The notes beneath the pieces are model-generated. The model was not told the origin of the DNA. It made no database searches and saw only the letters and a list, made by a program, of their open reading frames with translations. A stretch of 57,937 bases of DNA. Source: an uncultured Acidobacteriota bacterium (GTDB lineage Bacteria > Acidobacteriota > Blastocatellia > Pyrinomonadales > Pyrinomonadaceae). The stretch lies in the NCBI GenBank assembly GCA_902826795.1, contig CADEGD010000012.1, forward strand, positions 31,333 through 89,269, read 5' to 3'. The translations under genes and the position numbers were made by a program. Positions 42,238-52,413 of the stretch are shown here, piece by piece. Within the stretch, counting starts at the first letter, position 1. Each line of letters starts with the position of its first letter.

Positions 42238-43321
42238 AATTATTTTACTCCTAATGTGGTTTAGGATCAGTGGGAAGCTTTGCCGGGGGAGCCGTAAATG
42301 TTAGCTGAATTTATGGCGAGTGCGGCGTGAGAGCTGCCGTGAAATCTCTTGGGAGAGAATCAGGGAGTGTGGTTCCCTTCGATCCGTTTCGCAGTATACG
42401 CACGACGCTGCAAACGTGTCAACAAATTTTTTTATTTTTGTTTTTCCAGCCTCTTTATTAGCCGTTTATCACTTCTGCTCATCTACTGCTTCCTGTTTTG
42501 TTTTCCCTCTTTCGTGTGTTTCGTGGACATTTCGTCGAATTTTTTCACGCGAAACTGACGAACGACATCACAGAAAACCTATCGCCTCCGCGCTTTTAAC
42601 ATCATCAAAATGATGCACGGTGCGCACGATCACTTTCCGGTCGCATCGAACCCTTTCTGACAGTTAATGTTTCTCCGATATCGACCATATTCCGGTCAGA
42701 GAACCCGACGATCAAAATCCATAATCCGTAACCGAGTCACAAAGACTAAAAACCGAAAGTCCGAAGGCCAAATCCTATATTTCCGCCTCAATTTGTACGA
42801 AATCAGTTCATTTCTCGCCAATTTGTTCATTCTGAAACAACTTTAAATCTCTCGGAACGAATCCTGGAACTTTTTGGTCGACCAATAATCCTTCAGACCT
42901 CACCAAAAATCATTTAGACCTAACCAATAATCCTTCAGGACGAACCAATAATTCTCCGGAATGAATTATTAATCTCTCGGAACGAATCCTAGATCTTTTT
43001 GGTCGACCAATAATTCTTCAGACCGAACCAATAATTCTTCGGAATGAATTATTGAACTCAATAATTGAATCCTGAGTCTTAGTTTCGGATCAAAAATTAC
43101 CCGGAATGAATTATCGAACTCTCGAATAGAATCTTAATACCCCAGAACGTCTCCGAATCTCCCTGACTCATTCCTAATCTCCATGATCTATTGATGAGAA
43201 CTCGGGAAGGAATCTCTTTCTTCGGAAAACTATTCACAACTCCTCAACCGCGAAAAGAGGAAAGATCACCTGCTAACTCAACCGGACATATGATGTGCTA
43301 CCTACATTTAAGAAATAGCGG
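42238..43321. other. 1.1-kb non-coding stretch with AT-rich repeats
   Basis: No gene with credible codon pattern is seen. The left part holds the promoter of the leftward gene. A T-rich tract lies at 42420-42450. From about 42847 to 43130 there are diverged repeats, listed separately. The right part leads into a sigma70-like promoter. Confidence 0.45.
42847..43130. repeat. diverged AT-rich repeat array
   Basis: A 53-base unit at 42847-42899 recurs at 42972-43024 with four mismatches. Smaller units, ACCAATAAT(C/T)CTTCAGA-like, recur at about 42891, 42923, 42945, 43007 and 43027. Two perfect 8-base hairpin arms, AATAATTC with GAATTATT, bracket CCGGAAT and TTCGGAAT loops at about 42947-42970 and 43029-43052. 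Spacing is irregular, so it is not CRISPR. Confidence 0.6.
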
Positions 43322-43350
43322 TTGACAAATTTCTCGATTGAGGATAACTT
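43322..43350 (+). promoter_or_regulatory. sigma70-like promoter for the FG-GAP gene
   Basis: TTGACA at 43322-43327, a 17-base spacer, then TAACTT at 43345-43350. It lies 84 bases before the start codon. The -35 box is perfect; the -10 box matches at four of six positions. Confidence 0.4.
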
Positions 43351-43434
43351 TCGTGACAATCAAATTCTCGGGGCCGCGTTCGCCTGGCGGTCATTGTTGT
43401 AACAACCCTTTAAAAGACAGAAAAGGAGATCCCC

Positions 43435-44562
43435 ATGTCTCTCGACAAATCGCCCACACGTGCAAGAGCGCCAAGACGCCTGTTGCCGGGTATCGGTGTG
43501 TTCGCCGGCTTGCTTCTTGTGGCGGTCGGCGTGTTCGCGGCTAACGATTGGTTCCCAAAGACCGACCCGATGAGCGGAAAGCGCGTCGGATGGTTCGGAA
43601 GGAACGCAGACGCCCCCGTCCGCAACTCATCCACCCAGACATCGGCCACGCCGCAGCTCTCGAAAGAATACATCTACGCCGGATCGCGTCTGCTGGCGGT
43701 CGAAGACGCAAACGCCACCGCCGCACCGCCCGCCGACATCGCCGTCTGGCGGCCATCTAATGGGCTTTGGTGCATCATGGACAGCAATGGCTCGTCTCAC
43801 ACGTTCGCTTCGTGGGGCGGTCATGCGACGGACAAAGCGATGCCCGGAGACTACGACGGTGACGGTAAGACCGACCTCGTAGTTTACCGGAGTGACGGCG
43901 GATATTGGTGGATATACTACACCTCGACCGGAACTGTCGACTCCATCCAATGGGGTGGAACTTCTGGCGACATCCCGATCGCGGCGGATTTCGACGGCGA
44001 CGGTAAAGCCGATCTCGGTATCGCTCGAAAAGATAACGCTAACGGCGAGATGGACTGGTTTGTCTACCTCAGCAATGGCGGTACGCTGACATTCTCTTGG
44101 GGCTCGAACTTAGGCGATAAAGTTGCCGCGGCGGATTTCGACGGCGACGGAAGAGCCGATCCCGCTGTCTATCGAACCTCGACAGACGCTTACCATTGGT
44201 ACCGGTCTTCCGACAGCGGATATGGTACGGCGGTCGTGGGCGACGGTGAAGAAATAGTCCCGAGCGACTACGACGGCGACGGCAAAGCCGACGCTGCGGT
44301 TTTCAACGATTCGACCGGCTATTGGTACATCTTCCAGTCCAGCACAAACAGTTTGGTCTCGGTTCAGTGGGGAACATCAGGCGACGAACCCGTCCACAAC
44401 GATTACGACGGCGACGGCAAAACCGATCTGGCAGTCTACACTCCAGCCGCAGACCCCGCCCCCGGCGTCTGGAAGATCAAACGCTCCAGCAACGGCACCA
44501 CTCGCACCGAATATTGGGGCGCCCCCAGCGATATACCGGTCCCTGCTTTCTACCGTAGGTAG
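43435..44562 (+). CDS. FG-GAP/VCBS-repeat surface protein with RHS-like peptide
   Basis: 375 residues; AAAGGAGAT precedes the ATG by six bases. One membrane helix (GIGVFAGLLLVAVGVFAA) near residue 25 acts as signal or anchor. Residues about 79-91 read EYIYAGSRLLAVED, a sequence normally found in the core of RHS/YD-repeat proteins. Then come five calcium-binding blades, each with D-(Y/F)-DGDG-(K/R)-(T/A)-D and a following 'W.S..G.W' strand: DYDGDGKTD, DFDGDGKAD, DFDGDGRAD, DYDGDGKAD, DYDGDGKTD. They form a beta-propeller like integrin FG-GAP repeats. The gene sits 14 bases before the RHS gene and may be its surface partner, but no function is proven. Confidence 0.8.
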   Translation: MSLDKSPTRARAPRRLLPGIGVFAGLLLVAVGVFAANDWFPKTDPMSGKRVGWFGRNADAPVRNSSTQTSATPQLSKEYIYAGSRLLAVEDANATAAPPADIAVWRPSNGLWCIMDSNGSSHTFASWGGHATDKAMPGDYDGDGKTDLVVYRSDGGYWWIYYTSTGTVDSIQWGGTSGDIPIAADFDGDGKADLGIARKDNANGEMDWFVYLSNGGTLTFSWGSNLGDKVAAADFDGDGRADPAVYRTSTDAYHWYRSSDSGYGTAVVGDGEEIVPSDYDGDGKADAAVFNDSTGYWYIFQSSTNSLVSVQWGTSGDEPVHNDYDGDGKTDLAVYTPAADPAPGVWKIKRSSNGTTRTEYWGAPSDIPVPAFYRR

Positions 44563-44624
44563 AGCCGAGTGCTTTTATGCGCATGTTTAGATTGGCAATT
44601 GAGCTAAATGAATCGAGAAAAACT

Positions 44625-47600
44625 ATGAAGCCCGCAGCATTTAATCACTTACTTAACATTGGTCGAAAATCCCAAACAACATTAACGTTAATCGTATCTC
44701 TGCTTATCTGTTTTGGTACCGTTAAAGCAACACGAGATTCGGATCACCGGGCAGACGGCAATATGAGATCGAACGCGCGTGTCAATCCGGCGACCTTTGC
44801 GATGGAGTTTTCGTTACCACTTTCAGGTTACGCAGGAAGAAGTGGAAACTCGACACCGGTTTCGCTATCGTATTCATCCAAAGTATGGACGATGCGACAG
44901 TTCGATTATCGAGGTCGGATGTTAAGCGGTCAGGGGACTCAGTTCCTGCCATTTCTTTACACTTACATTACCTCAGTGATGCCGTATTACGCTGAGCGCT
45001 CTAGGTCGGGATGGACTAGTTCCTTAAGGCCGATTTCGATAGTTCCTGAGGTCGAATCCTTCATTTGGGATGGCGAGGTTGGCAATACCGAGTCAACCTG
45101 CCAGCTAATTGACGAACAGTGGATTAACAACGACCCGTCCTGTCCTTTCGGACGTCATATTCGCGTCTACAGCTGTCCAGCTGAGAACGAACTGCCAGGC
45201 GCGGTAATAACTTTCGACACTTGCAATACCGATCCTGGAGGCGGGACGCCGGGGCCGTGGCCTTCTCCATCACCCTTTCCGGTACCTGACTACAAGGTTA
45301 AACGTCTACGGATTCAAATGCCGGATGGGACGACGCAAGAATTTAGAAAGGACGATGAGGTCTACGACTGCAATCTGGTACCTTGCATCCCGGATGAAGG
45401 CTCATACCTTTCAGTAGATGGATCGGGGATGAAGCTTGTAGTCGGAACTCCGATTAATCCGAGTGGGGAAAGCACTTTGTTTTTGCCCGATGGAAGTAGA
45501 TATCATTTCAAAACATTCGAGGGCACCGACCAGCGATACATTGACAAATACGGGAACGTCACACTTTACGACGGTGAAACGAAGACGTGGACCGAGACTT
45601 TAGGTCGTCAGATCACTGATCCTTTCCCATCAAATCTCGAAGTGCCAACATTAGGGACAACTCCGTTCCAACTTCCCGGCGTAGAGAATCAGCCGATAAC
45701 CTACTCGCAAAAGTGGGAAATGTTGAAGCCCGACTCTTGTGTCACTGGGAGCGAAGCGAGCTGCTCCGAGTCGGCCTTGGAAAATGTGTCCGACTCTCTT
45801 TACAGTCAGGGTAATGACACTTGTCTGGACAGAGACAACGACAACCCAACGTCTAATCCCCGCCTCTTTATTGCCGACCCAACCCATACCGAACAAGTCA
45901 TCACGCAGACCCATCCTCAGCGTTGGTATTTGAATACTTACAAATACCGAATCTGTGGTGGGCTTTTCAACCCGATCGTTCTGCACGAGACCACCCTTGC
46001 CGACGGTTCGAAATACAAGTTTAGATACAATCGTTATGGGGAAATCACGAAGATCATTCATCCGACCGGAGCCTACGAAAGATTCGTTTACGCCATGGTT
46101 CCCGCATTGTCGGGAATGACGGGACCGTATAATCAAGGGAATCGCGGCGTCGTGCAGCGATATCTTTCTGAGGACGGCGTCACCGAAACCCAGATCTGGA
46201 CTTATGGTAGCGATCCGCAACTTTTCGGTATCGGAAATGTCGTAGACGCTCCGGATGGCTCTCGGACACAAACTACTTACAGTAACGGCGGAGGCTACCT
46301 CTTCGGATTTGAGGATCCTTTAGCGGGAAAACCGGTAGATGAGCGAGTTTATACCAAACCTCTAAACGCCGGTAACCCTAACAGCAGGGAAATCCTCAAA
46401 CGGACGAAGTGGGATTACGTGGTCGCTCCACCTAGATCAGGCGGCGTTGGCCCCCAAGGGACGCGTGACGCTCGTACCAAGAGATCGGTCTCAATAGTGT
46501 TTGAGCCGGGTTCAGGCTACGCTTTAGCCAAGTTAAGCACGATTGAATATGATGATGCTGGAAGCTCCGATCCAGAATTTTTTTCTCACCTAAATGCCAA
46601 GCGCCAAAAAGCCTATCATTTTGCGAGCGTACCCAAGGCTACCGCCGAAGATCCGGCGCTGACTTGGGCAACGATCGAAGGCTGGTTCCCGTCGAGCAAA
46701 CTGGCTAGCGTAACCGAGACGGATTACAGCTACGACAGCGCCTACAAAGCCAGGGGAATCCTCGGAAGACCCGTGGAGACACGTGTGTTGAATCCGGCGA
46801 ATCCGAGCGATGTGTTGGCAAAGACGCAGTACGTTTATGACGAGAGCCAGTATTTCGACAACAGCTATACGACCACAAATTGGGAAGATCCGAATTCGAA
46901 TCTGCGCGGGAACGTAACAACGACGCGGACTTGGGTGAAGGAAACGGATACGTGGCTCGAATCGCATACGATGTACGACAACTTCGGAAACGTCCGGAAG
47001 GTTTGGGATGCGTCGGGTGACGTGAACAAGTTTGTCGAGACGCAATACGATCCCACGTACAAGTATGCCTACCCGACAAAGGTGATCTCGCCGGCTCCCG
47101 ATCCGTCGAACACGACTGGGACGAATCAGACATCGACAGTTGAAACGACTTACGATTTCACTACCGGTCTTCCGTTATCGGTAAAAGATGAGTTCGGGCA
47201 AATAACGAAGACGGAGTACGACGCCTCACTGCGCCCAGTCAGGGTGTATGCCGACAACTTTACCGCGCCCGAATCGCAGACGATCTACGGCGTGCCTGAT
47301 TCGAACGGGCAGTATCCGGCGAATCAGAGGTTTGTGAAGGTAAGGAAACAGATAGATGCGAACAACTGGGATGAGGCGATCACGTGGGCGGACGGCCTGG
47401 GCCGCACGATCAAGACGCAGGCGAAGGATTCTCAGGGAGACGTGTTTGTCGAGACGGTTTATGATTCTTTCGGACGCGTCGAACGGGTAACAAATCCTTT
47501 CCGCCAGGGCGATACGGTTTATTGGTCGAAGACTCGGTACGACGAGATGGGCCGCGCCGTCGAAACATACGCCCCGGCCACGCTCGCCGACATAACCGCA

Positions 47601-50381
47601 AACAACCTTACGAGCCTTGGAGTGACTTCGTTCAACATCTCTACAGTACCGAACTTTGTCGGAACCGTTGTTACTACGACTGACGCCTCGGGACGCAAAG
47701 GACGCTCGATAACCAACGCTCTCGGCCAGCTTCTCCGCGTCGATGAACCTACGGCGATCAGCGGCACGGAGACGAATGACCTCGGGGCATTGGCTACTCC
47801 AAACCAGCCCACGAGTTACAAATACGATCTCTACGGAAAGATGGTCGAGGTGACGCAGGGTATTCAAAAGCGGTTCTTCAAGTACGACTCGCTGGGCAGA
47901 TTGATTAGGGTTAAGCAGCCGGAGCAGGAAGTGAACACGGCGTTGAATCTTGCCGATTCGTTTAACACTTCGGGCCAGTGGACCGCCGGGTTTACTTATG
48001 ACGTTCTCGGTAACGTTCTCACCGCCACGGATGCGAACGGCGTTACGATCACAAACACATATGACCGGGCGGGCCGGGTCAAGACTCGGAGCTATTCGGA
48101 TTCAACTCCTGCAGTCAGTTTCTACTATGACGGCAAGGGGCTAAGTGCGCCTCAGACGCCGAACTACGCCAAGGGCAAGCTGACGAAAGTGACATCGAGC
48201 GTCTCGGCGACCGAGTATCAGTTATTCGACAACCTCGGCCGGATGACGCAGATGGCACAGATTACCGACGGCCGGACCTACACGTCGAAATACACCTACA
48301 ACTTCTCCGGCGCACTGGTCGAGGAAGAATACCCATCGGGCCGAAAGGTAAAGAACGAGTTCGAATCCGACGGCGATCTTCTGAAGGTGTCGAGCCAGAA
48401 GAATTCGTCGTCGGTTTATGCACCTTACGCTTCTAACTTCAGCTACACGGCTTCGGGCGGCATCTCTCAGATGAAGCTCGGCAACGGGCGATGGGAGACT
48501 GCAAAGTTCAATACGAGGTTACAAGTTGAAGAACTCGGCCTCGGTAGTTCGGCGACTAATGCAAGCCTTTGGAAAACGAACTATCAGTACGGGGAACTCA
48601 ACACATCTACGGGCAATGTAGATAGTGGAAAGAATACAGGCAATATCGCACGGCAAACGCTAACCGTACCGGGGTCGAGCTTTGTCCAGAATTATGAGTA
48701 CGATTCCCTGTATCGACTGAAGGTCGCGACCGAGAAAACAGGCTCGACCCAGAACTGGACGCAGAGTTGGAACTACGACCGCTACGGAAATCGAGTTGGT
48801 TTCGCCCAGAACGTCGCCGGTTTAACGAATGCTCCAAATCCCACAGTCAACGCGAGTACCAACCGGTTCGAATTGAATCAGGGGTTCTCGTACGACAAGA
48901 ATGGCAACGTTATCAGCGACGTAGACCCGGTCACCTCCTCAGCACGCACATTCGTTTTTAACGGCGACAACAAACAGACCGAAGTTAAACGCGGCAGCGA
49001 AGTAGTCGGTCGTTACTTCTACGACGGTGAAGGTAAGAGGATCAAGAAGCAAAGGTACGCTGGTGGTGTACTCGCGGAAGAAACCGTCTTCGTTTATTCT
49101 TCTGGCAAGCTGGTTGCTGAATACTCGAACCAAGTATCTCAGACTCCTACCGTCGCTTACACCACGACAGATCATCTTGGCTCACCCAGAATCATCACGA
49201 ACCAGCTTGGTCAGGTCAAATCCCGCCGCGACTTCATGCCGTTCGGCGAGGATATCTTCGAAAACGTCGGAGCCGCCCGCACGGCCGCTCTCAACTACAG
49301 CTCGAACCAAGACGACCTCCGCCAAAAATTCACCGGCTACCAGAAGGACTCCGAAACCCAACTCGACTTCGCCGAAGCAAGGATGTATGAGAACCGCTTC
49401 GGACGATTCACTGCCGTCGATCCGCTTCTGGCGTCGGGTAGATCAGGCAATCCACAAACTTTCAATCGGTACGTCTACGTTAGTAATCGACCAATGTCAT
49501 TGACCGATCCTACCGGACTGGACCCGTGGTGGCGAGGTAACTGCTCGAATGGACGTTGCGAATACAAAGAGAGCAAAACTAAGCCAACGGAGGGTGATTG
49601 GAAGGAGGTTGATTTCAAGGGGCAGTGGTATACGACGGTAGATCAATGGAATAACACTGGACAAACGGCATTTTTGTACAAGTCTGGTGGTCAGGACATG
49701 GGCAGGCGATATCAAGTTGAGCAGGATCTTGCCAGTTTCTACGCCAAATATTCCGCGATAGACCCAAAGCAAATTGCCGTTAGGGACGAACAGGTAAGAA
49801 ATGGTGCCGCCGCCGTAATGTGGTCGGGTGCAGCCATACTGAATAAACCGCTTGAAACTTACAATGCCGGAGCGTGGGTAGGCAATCGATTTGGCTTCAG
49901 TCTGCCATACGCCCCGACAATACAGCCGGATGAAAACACCGGTTCGGGAGGAAAGTTATTCTATTACGGGACAAACGGTGCTCTGTTATTTCAGGGGCTT
50001 GCTTCGTCGATAAATGCTTTAAGAGGCGGTGGAACTTTCTATCGGTCAATGTCAAATGCCGAGTACGCAGCGCTCCAGAAAAGTGGAGGACTTACCTACA
50101 TGCCCGGCAAAGAGCTATTCGTCTCCTCTAGCGCGAGTTATTCGCGGGCCTATCTCACAAAGCCCGGGTATGATGTGCTTGTACAATTTAATATGAGGTC
50201 AGGTGCGACAAACTTTTTCAACCGGGTTGGCGTGGCGCACAGAACCGCTGCCGGTAGCAGTGGATGGGCTGCGAGGGGCAATTTACTTTGGAAGCCAGAG
50301 CAGGGCGTAATGAACCTCGGAATTCAGTCCAACACACATCTATTTAACCCGTTGATTAGGAATTTTAAGGTGATTGAGTAA
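44625..50381 (+). CDS. RHS-repeat protein with ART-like C-terminal toxin tip
   Basis: 1918 residues from the ATG at 44625, which leads into a signal segment (TLTLIVSLLICFGTVKA); in-frame ATGs at 44577 and 44583 are alternatives. A long N-terminal part is followed by YD repeats and the RHS core (DHLGSPRIITNQLGQV, 'RRDFMPFGEDIF', ARMYENRFGRFTAVDPL), ending DPTGLDPWWRG near residue 1630. Past this point lies a variable tip of about 285 residues. The final part has 'TFYRSMSNAEYAALQ', 'GKELFVSSSASYSRAYL' and other beta motifs, like an ADP-ribosyltransferase-type toxin (R, STS-like and a later acidic residue). The RHS shell would enclose and deliver the tip. An immunity gene starts on the next base. 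Confidence 0.85.
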   Translation: MKPAAFNHLLNIGRKSQTTLTLIVSLLICFGTVKATRDSDHRADGNMRSNARVNPATFAMEFSLPLSGYAGRSGNSTPVSLSYSSKVWTMRQFDYRGRMLSGQGTQFLPFLYTYITSVMPYYAERSRSGWTSSLRPISIVPEVESFIWDGEVGNTESTCQLIDEQWINNDPSCPFGRHIRVYSCPAENELPGAVITFDTCNTDPGGGTPGPWPSPSPFPVPDYKVKRLRIQMPDGTTQEFRKDDEVYDCNLVPCIPDEGSYLSVDGSGMKLVVGTPINPSGESTLFLPDGSRYHFKTFEGTDQRYIDKYGNVTLYDGETKTWTETLGRQITDPFPSNLEVPTLGTTPFQLPGVENQPITYSQKWEMLKPDSCVTGSEASCSESALENVSDSLYSQGNDTCLDRDNDNPTSNPRLFIADPTHTEQVITQTHPQRWYLNTYKYRICGGLFNPIVLHETTLADGSKYKFRYNRYGEITKIIHPTGAYERFVYAMVPALSGMTGPYNQGNRGVVQRYLSEDGVTETQIWTYGSDPQLFGIGNVVDAPDGSRTQTTYSNGGGYLFGFEDPLAGKPVDERVYTKPLNAGNPNSREILKRTKWDYVVAPPRSGGVGPQGTRDARTKRSVSIVFEPGSGYALAKLSTIEYDDAGSSDPEFFSHLNAKRQKAYHFASVPKATAEDPALTWATIEGWFPSSKLASVTETDYSYDSAYKARGILGRPVETRVLNPANPSDVLAKTQYVYDESQYFDNSYTTTNWEDPNSNLRGNVTTTRTWVKETDTWLESHTMYDNFGNVRKVWDASGDVNKFVETQYDPTYKYAYPTKVISPAPDPSNTTGTNQTSTVETTYDFTTGLPLSVKDEFGQITKTEYDASLRPVRVYADNFTAPESQTIYGVPDSNGQYPANQRFVKVRKQIDANNWDEAITWADGLGRTIKTQAKDSQGDVFVETVYDSFGRVERVTNPFRQGDTVYWSKTRYDEMGRAVETYAPATLADITANNLTSLGVTSFNISTVPNFVGTVVTTTDASGRKGRSITNALGQLLRVDEPTAISGTETNDLGALATPNQPTSYKYDLYGKMVEVTQGIQKRFFKYDSLGRLIRVKQPEQEVNTALNLADSFNTSGQWTAGFTYDVLGNVLTATDANGVTITNTYDRAGRVKTRSYSDSTPAVSFYYDGKGLSAPQTPNYAKGKLTKVTSSVSATEYQLFDNLGRMTQMAQITDGRTYTSKYTYNFSGALVEEEYPSGRKVKNEFESDGDLLKVSSQKNSSSVYAPYASNFSYTASGGISQMKLGNGRWETAKFNTRLQVEELGLGSSATNASLWKTNYQYGELNTSTGNVDSGKNTGNIARQTLTVPGSSFVQNYEYDSLYRLKVATEKTGSTQNWTQSWNYDRYGNRVGFAQNVAGLTNAPNPTVNASTNRFELNQGFSYDKNGNVISDVDPVTSSARTFVFNGDNKQTEVKRGSEVVGRYFYDGEGKRIKKQRYAGGVLAEETVFVYSSGKLVAEYSNQVSQTPTVAYTTTDHLGSPRIITNQLGQVKSRRDFMPFGEDIFENVGAARTAALNYSSNQDDLRQKFTGYQKDSETQLDFAEARMYENRFGRFTAVDPLLASGRSGNPQTFNRYVYVSNRPMSLTDPTGLDPWWRGNCSNGRCEYKESKTKPTEGDWKEVDFKGQWYTTVDQWNNTGQTAFLYKSGGQDMGRRYQVEQDLASFYAKYSAIDPKQIAVRDEQVRNGAAAVMWSGAAILNKPLETYNAGAWVGNRFGFSLPYAPTIQPDENTGSGGKLFYYGTNGALLFQGLASSINALRGGGTFYRSMSNAEYAALQKSGGLTYMPGKELFVSSSASYSRAYLTKPGYDVLVQFNMRSGATNFFNRVGVAHRTAAGSSGWAARGNLLWKPEQGVMNLGIQSNTHLFNPLIRNFKVIE

Positions 50382-50879
50382 ATGTTTGACTTTCAAAAAT
50401 TTTATACTGGGCTCCTAGCCAGAACGGATTATTTTGACAACTATTGGGAGCAGTTCCCAACGGGGAGATTCTTGTTCAAGGACAAGACACTACCGCTATT
50501 GGAGCTCAATGCGGCAGAGAAGGATGCTCATGGACTAAGCAATACTCTTGCGGTGATCTGTAGGGACGGGGCTGATAGGGACTACACGGGAGTATTGTTG
50601 ACTCTGTTGGACGAGAATTGGCACCGTTCAGAAGAGGACATCGTGAGTGTTCTTGAAATGATCAAAGATCCTGATTCTGCGGACAAGTTGTACGAGGTAG
50701 CGATACATGTTCCCGACTACGACGACATGCGAGCTCTAGCAAAAAAATGTATGTGGGCTCTGAGTGCAATCGGAACACCGAGAGCGATAGAGAAACTCAA
50801 AATGTTGCAACGCTCGACAGATTCGATAATAAGCGAGAATGCGACGTTTCAGCTTGAGCAGGTTGTAAAGAACCCGTAA
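50382..50879 (+). CDS. putative immunity protein, HEAT-repeat-like
   Basis: 165 residues starting directly after the RHS stop (TAAATG). It is all-helical with repeated 'L....D....AD.LYE+A' and 'ALSAIGTPRAIEKLKML' units typical of HEAT-like immunity proteins. It has no signal peptide, so it would act in the cytoplasm against the toxin tip encoded upstream. The adjacency and coupling are the standard arrangement for polymorphic toxins. The partner assignment is inferred from position. The next RHS fragment begins 34 bases downstream. Confidence 0.7.
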   Translation: MFDFQKFYTGLLARTDYFDNYWEQFPTGRFLFKDKTLPLLELNAAEKDAHGLSNTLAVICRDGADRDYTGVLLTLLDENWHRSEEDIVSVLEMIKDPDSADKLYEVAIHVPDYDDMRALAKKCMWALSAIGTPRAIEKLKMLQRSTDSIISENATFQLEQVVKNP

Positions 50880-50913
50880 TCCGTTAGTTACCTTTTCGCG
50901 ATCAATATATTGA

Positions 50914-51570
50914 GAACTGATCGAGGATGCCGAGAGTCGGTCGGTCGTCTTCAACGGAGACAATAAGCAGAAAGAGATTCGCGACGCAAACAACAATCTC
51001 GTCGGCGAGTATTTTTACGATGGCGAAGGCAAGCGGATCAAAAAGAAGGCGTACGTCAGCGGTGTTCTGGATGAGGAAACGACTTTTGTCTATTCAAGCG
51101 GAAAGCTGATCGCCGAGTATTCATCCAAACCGCCCGCCCAGAACCCGACGACAAGTTGGACCATTACCGATCAACTCGGGTCGCCGCGTGTTCTCGTCAA
51201 CACGATGGGCCAAGTGTTATCTCGTCGAGACTTCCTTCCATTCGGCGAAGAAATATTCCCTGACGCAAACAATCTTCGCACTAACGCCGCCCTCAAATAC
51301 AATGCCGACGGAGTGCGCCAGAAATTTACCGGCTATCAGAAGGATGATGAATCAGGCCTCGACTTCGCCGAAGCCCGAATGTACGAAAACCGCCACGGAA
51401 GATTCACGGCGGTTGACCCGTTGTTGGCGTCTGGAAAATCCGCAAGTCCACAGACGTTCAATAGGTACGTTTACGTTCTGAATAACCCGCTCGCTTATAC
51501 GGATCCCAACGGCCTTCAGGCTGGAACCGCCTCCGGAAAAGTTCGTAAGCTCACCGTCAATGTCACAGGG
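50914..51570 (+). pseudogene. start-less RHS core fragment (left half of an IS-split toxin cassette)
   Basis: An open frame after the TGA at 50911 reads EDAESRSVVFNGDNKQ, then the RHS core ('GEYFYDGEGKRIKKKAYV', 'ITDQLGSPRVLVNTMGQV', ARMYENRHGRFTAVDPL, YTDPNGLQAG), with no start codon. It corresponds to the main RHS gene from about 48917 on, but the DNA is only partly similar, so it comes from a different RHS gene. The tip begins 'TASGKVRKLTVNVTG' and is then broken by an IS3 element, whose end supplies the stop codon. The toxin part resumes at 52726. With no promoter, signal or start, it is a silent, displaced tip. Confidence 0.75.
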
Positions 51571-52405
51571 TGAAACTAGAGTTTTCAGCTAAGAGCCGGC
51601 GTTTAAATTCGGCCGGCGGGATATTCCCCAGGCTGCTGTGGGGACGTTCTTCGTTGTAGCTGAGCAACCAGGCCCAGCTGATGTCTCTGACCTGCGAGAG
51701 CGTCGAGAAGATGTGCGGATCGAGCACTTCTTCGCGAAAGCTTCGGTTGAACCGTTCGATGTACGCGTTCTGGTTCGGCTTGCCGGGTTGGATGTAATCG
51801 ATTCTCACTTTATTCTCGCTGCACCATTCTGAAAAGATGCTCGATGTCATTTCCGGACCGTTGTCCACTCTGATCGCTTCGGGCACGCCTCGTTCGCTCT
51901 TTAGCTGTTCGAGTGTTCTCACCACTCTCCTGGCCGTGATGGAAGTATCGACGACGATGTCGAGTGCTTCGCGGACGCCTTCGTCGATGATGTTCAGCAC
52001 GCGGTATCGCGTCCCCGAATACAGTTGATCGCTCATGAAATCGAACGACCATGTGTTGTTGACCACGGGAGGCGTGCCAAGCGGAGCAGCCTCCCGATGA
52101 GGCAAGCGACGCTTGGCACGCCGCTTCCGGTTCAGCCTCATAGCCTTATAAACACGCCACACACGCTTATGGTTCCACTGGTGCCCGAGATTTCGCAGCC
52201 TGTGAAAGCACATCCAAAAACCCCAGCGGTTGTGCTTCTCGATAAGCCCATTCAAGGCCTCTATCACCGGAGCATCCTTCTTATCTGCCATCTTCGCCGG
52301 ATCGTCGCGATACCATGCTCTTCGTGAAAGCCCTGCGATATCGCACGCCTTCACCACCGACAGGGCCCACACGCTTATCAAAAAACTAACCGCCCATCGC
52401 CGCAT
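51563..52405 (-). CDS. IS3-family transposase OrfB (integrase catalytic domain)
   Basis: 280 residues as an independent frame from the ATG at 52405; the true product is probably an OrfAB fusion. It has the rve integrase fold with catalytic residues Asp in SFDFMSD, Asp in RVDNGPEMTSS and Glu in NAYIERFNRSFREEVLD, giving the D-D-(35)-E pattern. 'PGKPNQNAYIERFN' and YNEERPHSSLGNIPP are IS3 signatures. The stop codon at 51563 lies eight bases outside the IS end as I place it, so the last codons (SSFTL) read through the terminal repeat into the RHS flank. It would catalyse copy-out paste-in transposition of the element. Confidence 0.85.
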   Translation of the reverse strand: MRRWAVSFLISVWALSVVKACDIAGLSRRAWYRDDPAKMADKKDAPVIEALNGLIEKHNRWGFWMCFHRLRNLGHQWNHKRVWRVYKAMRLNRKRRAKRRLPHREAAPLGTPPVVNNTWSFDFMSDQLYSGTRYRVLNIIDEGVREALDIVVDTSITARRVVRTLEQLKSERGVPEAIRVDNGPEMTSSIFSEWCSENKVRIDYIQPGKPNQNAYIERFNRSFREEVLDPHIFSTLSQVRDISWAWLLSYNEERPHSSLGNIPPAEFKRRLLAENSSFTL

Positions 52406-52413
52406 CCCCGGCC

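Noticed and set aside
42847..43130. Possible CRISPR array
   Set aside because: Units are diverged, spacing is irregular, there is no constant spacer length and no cas gene.
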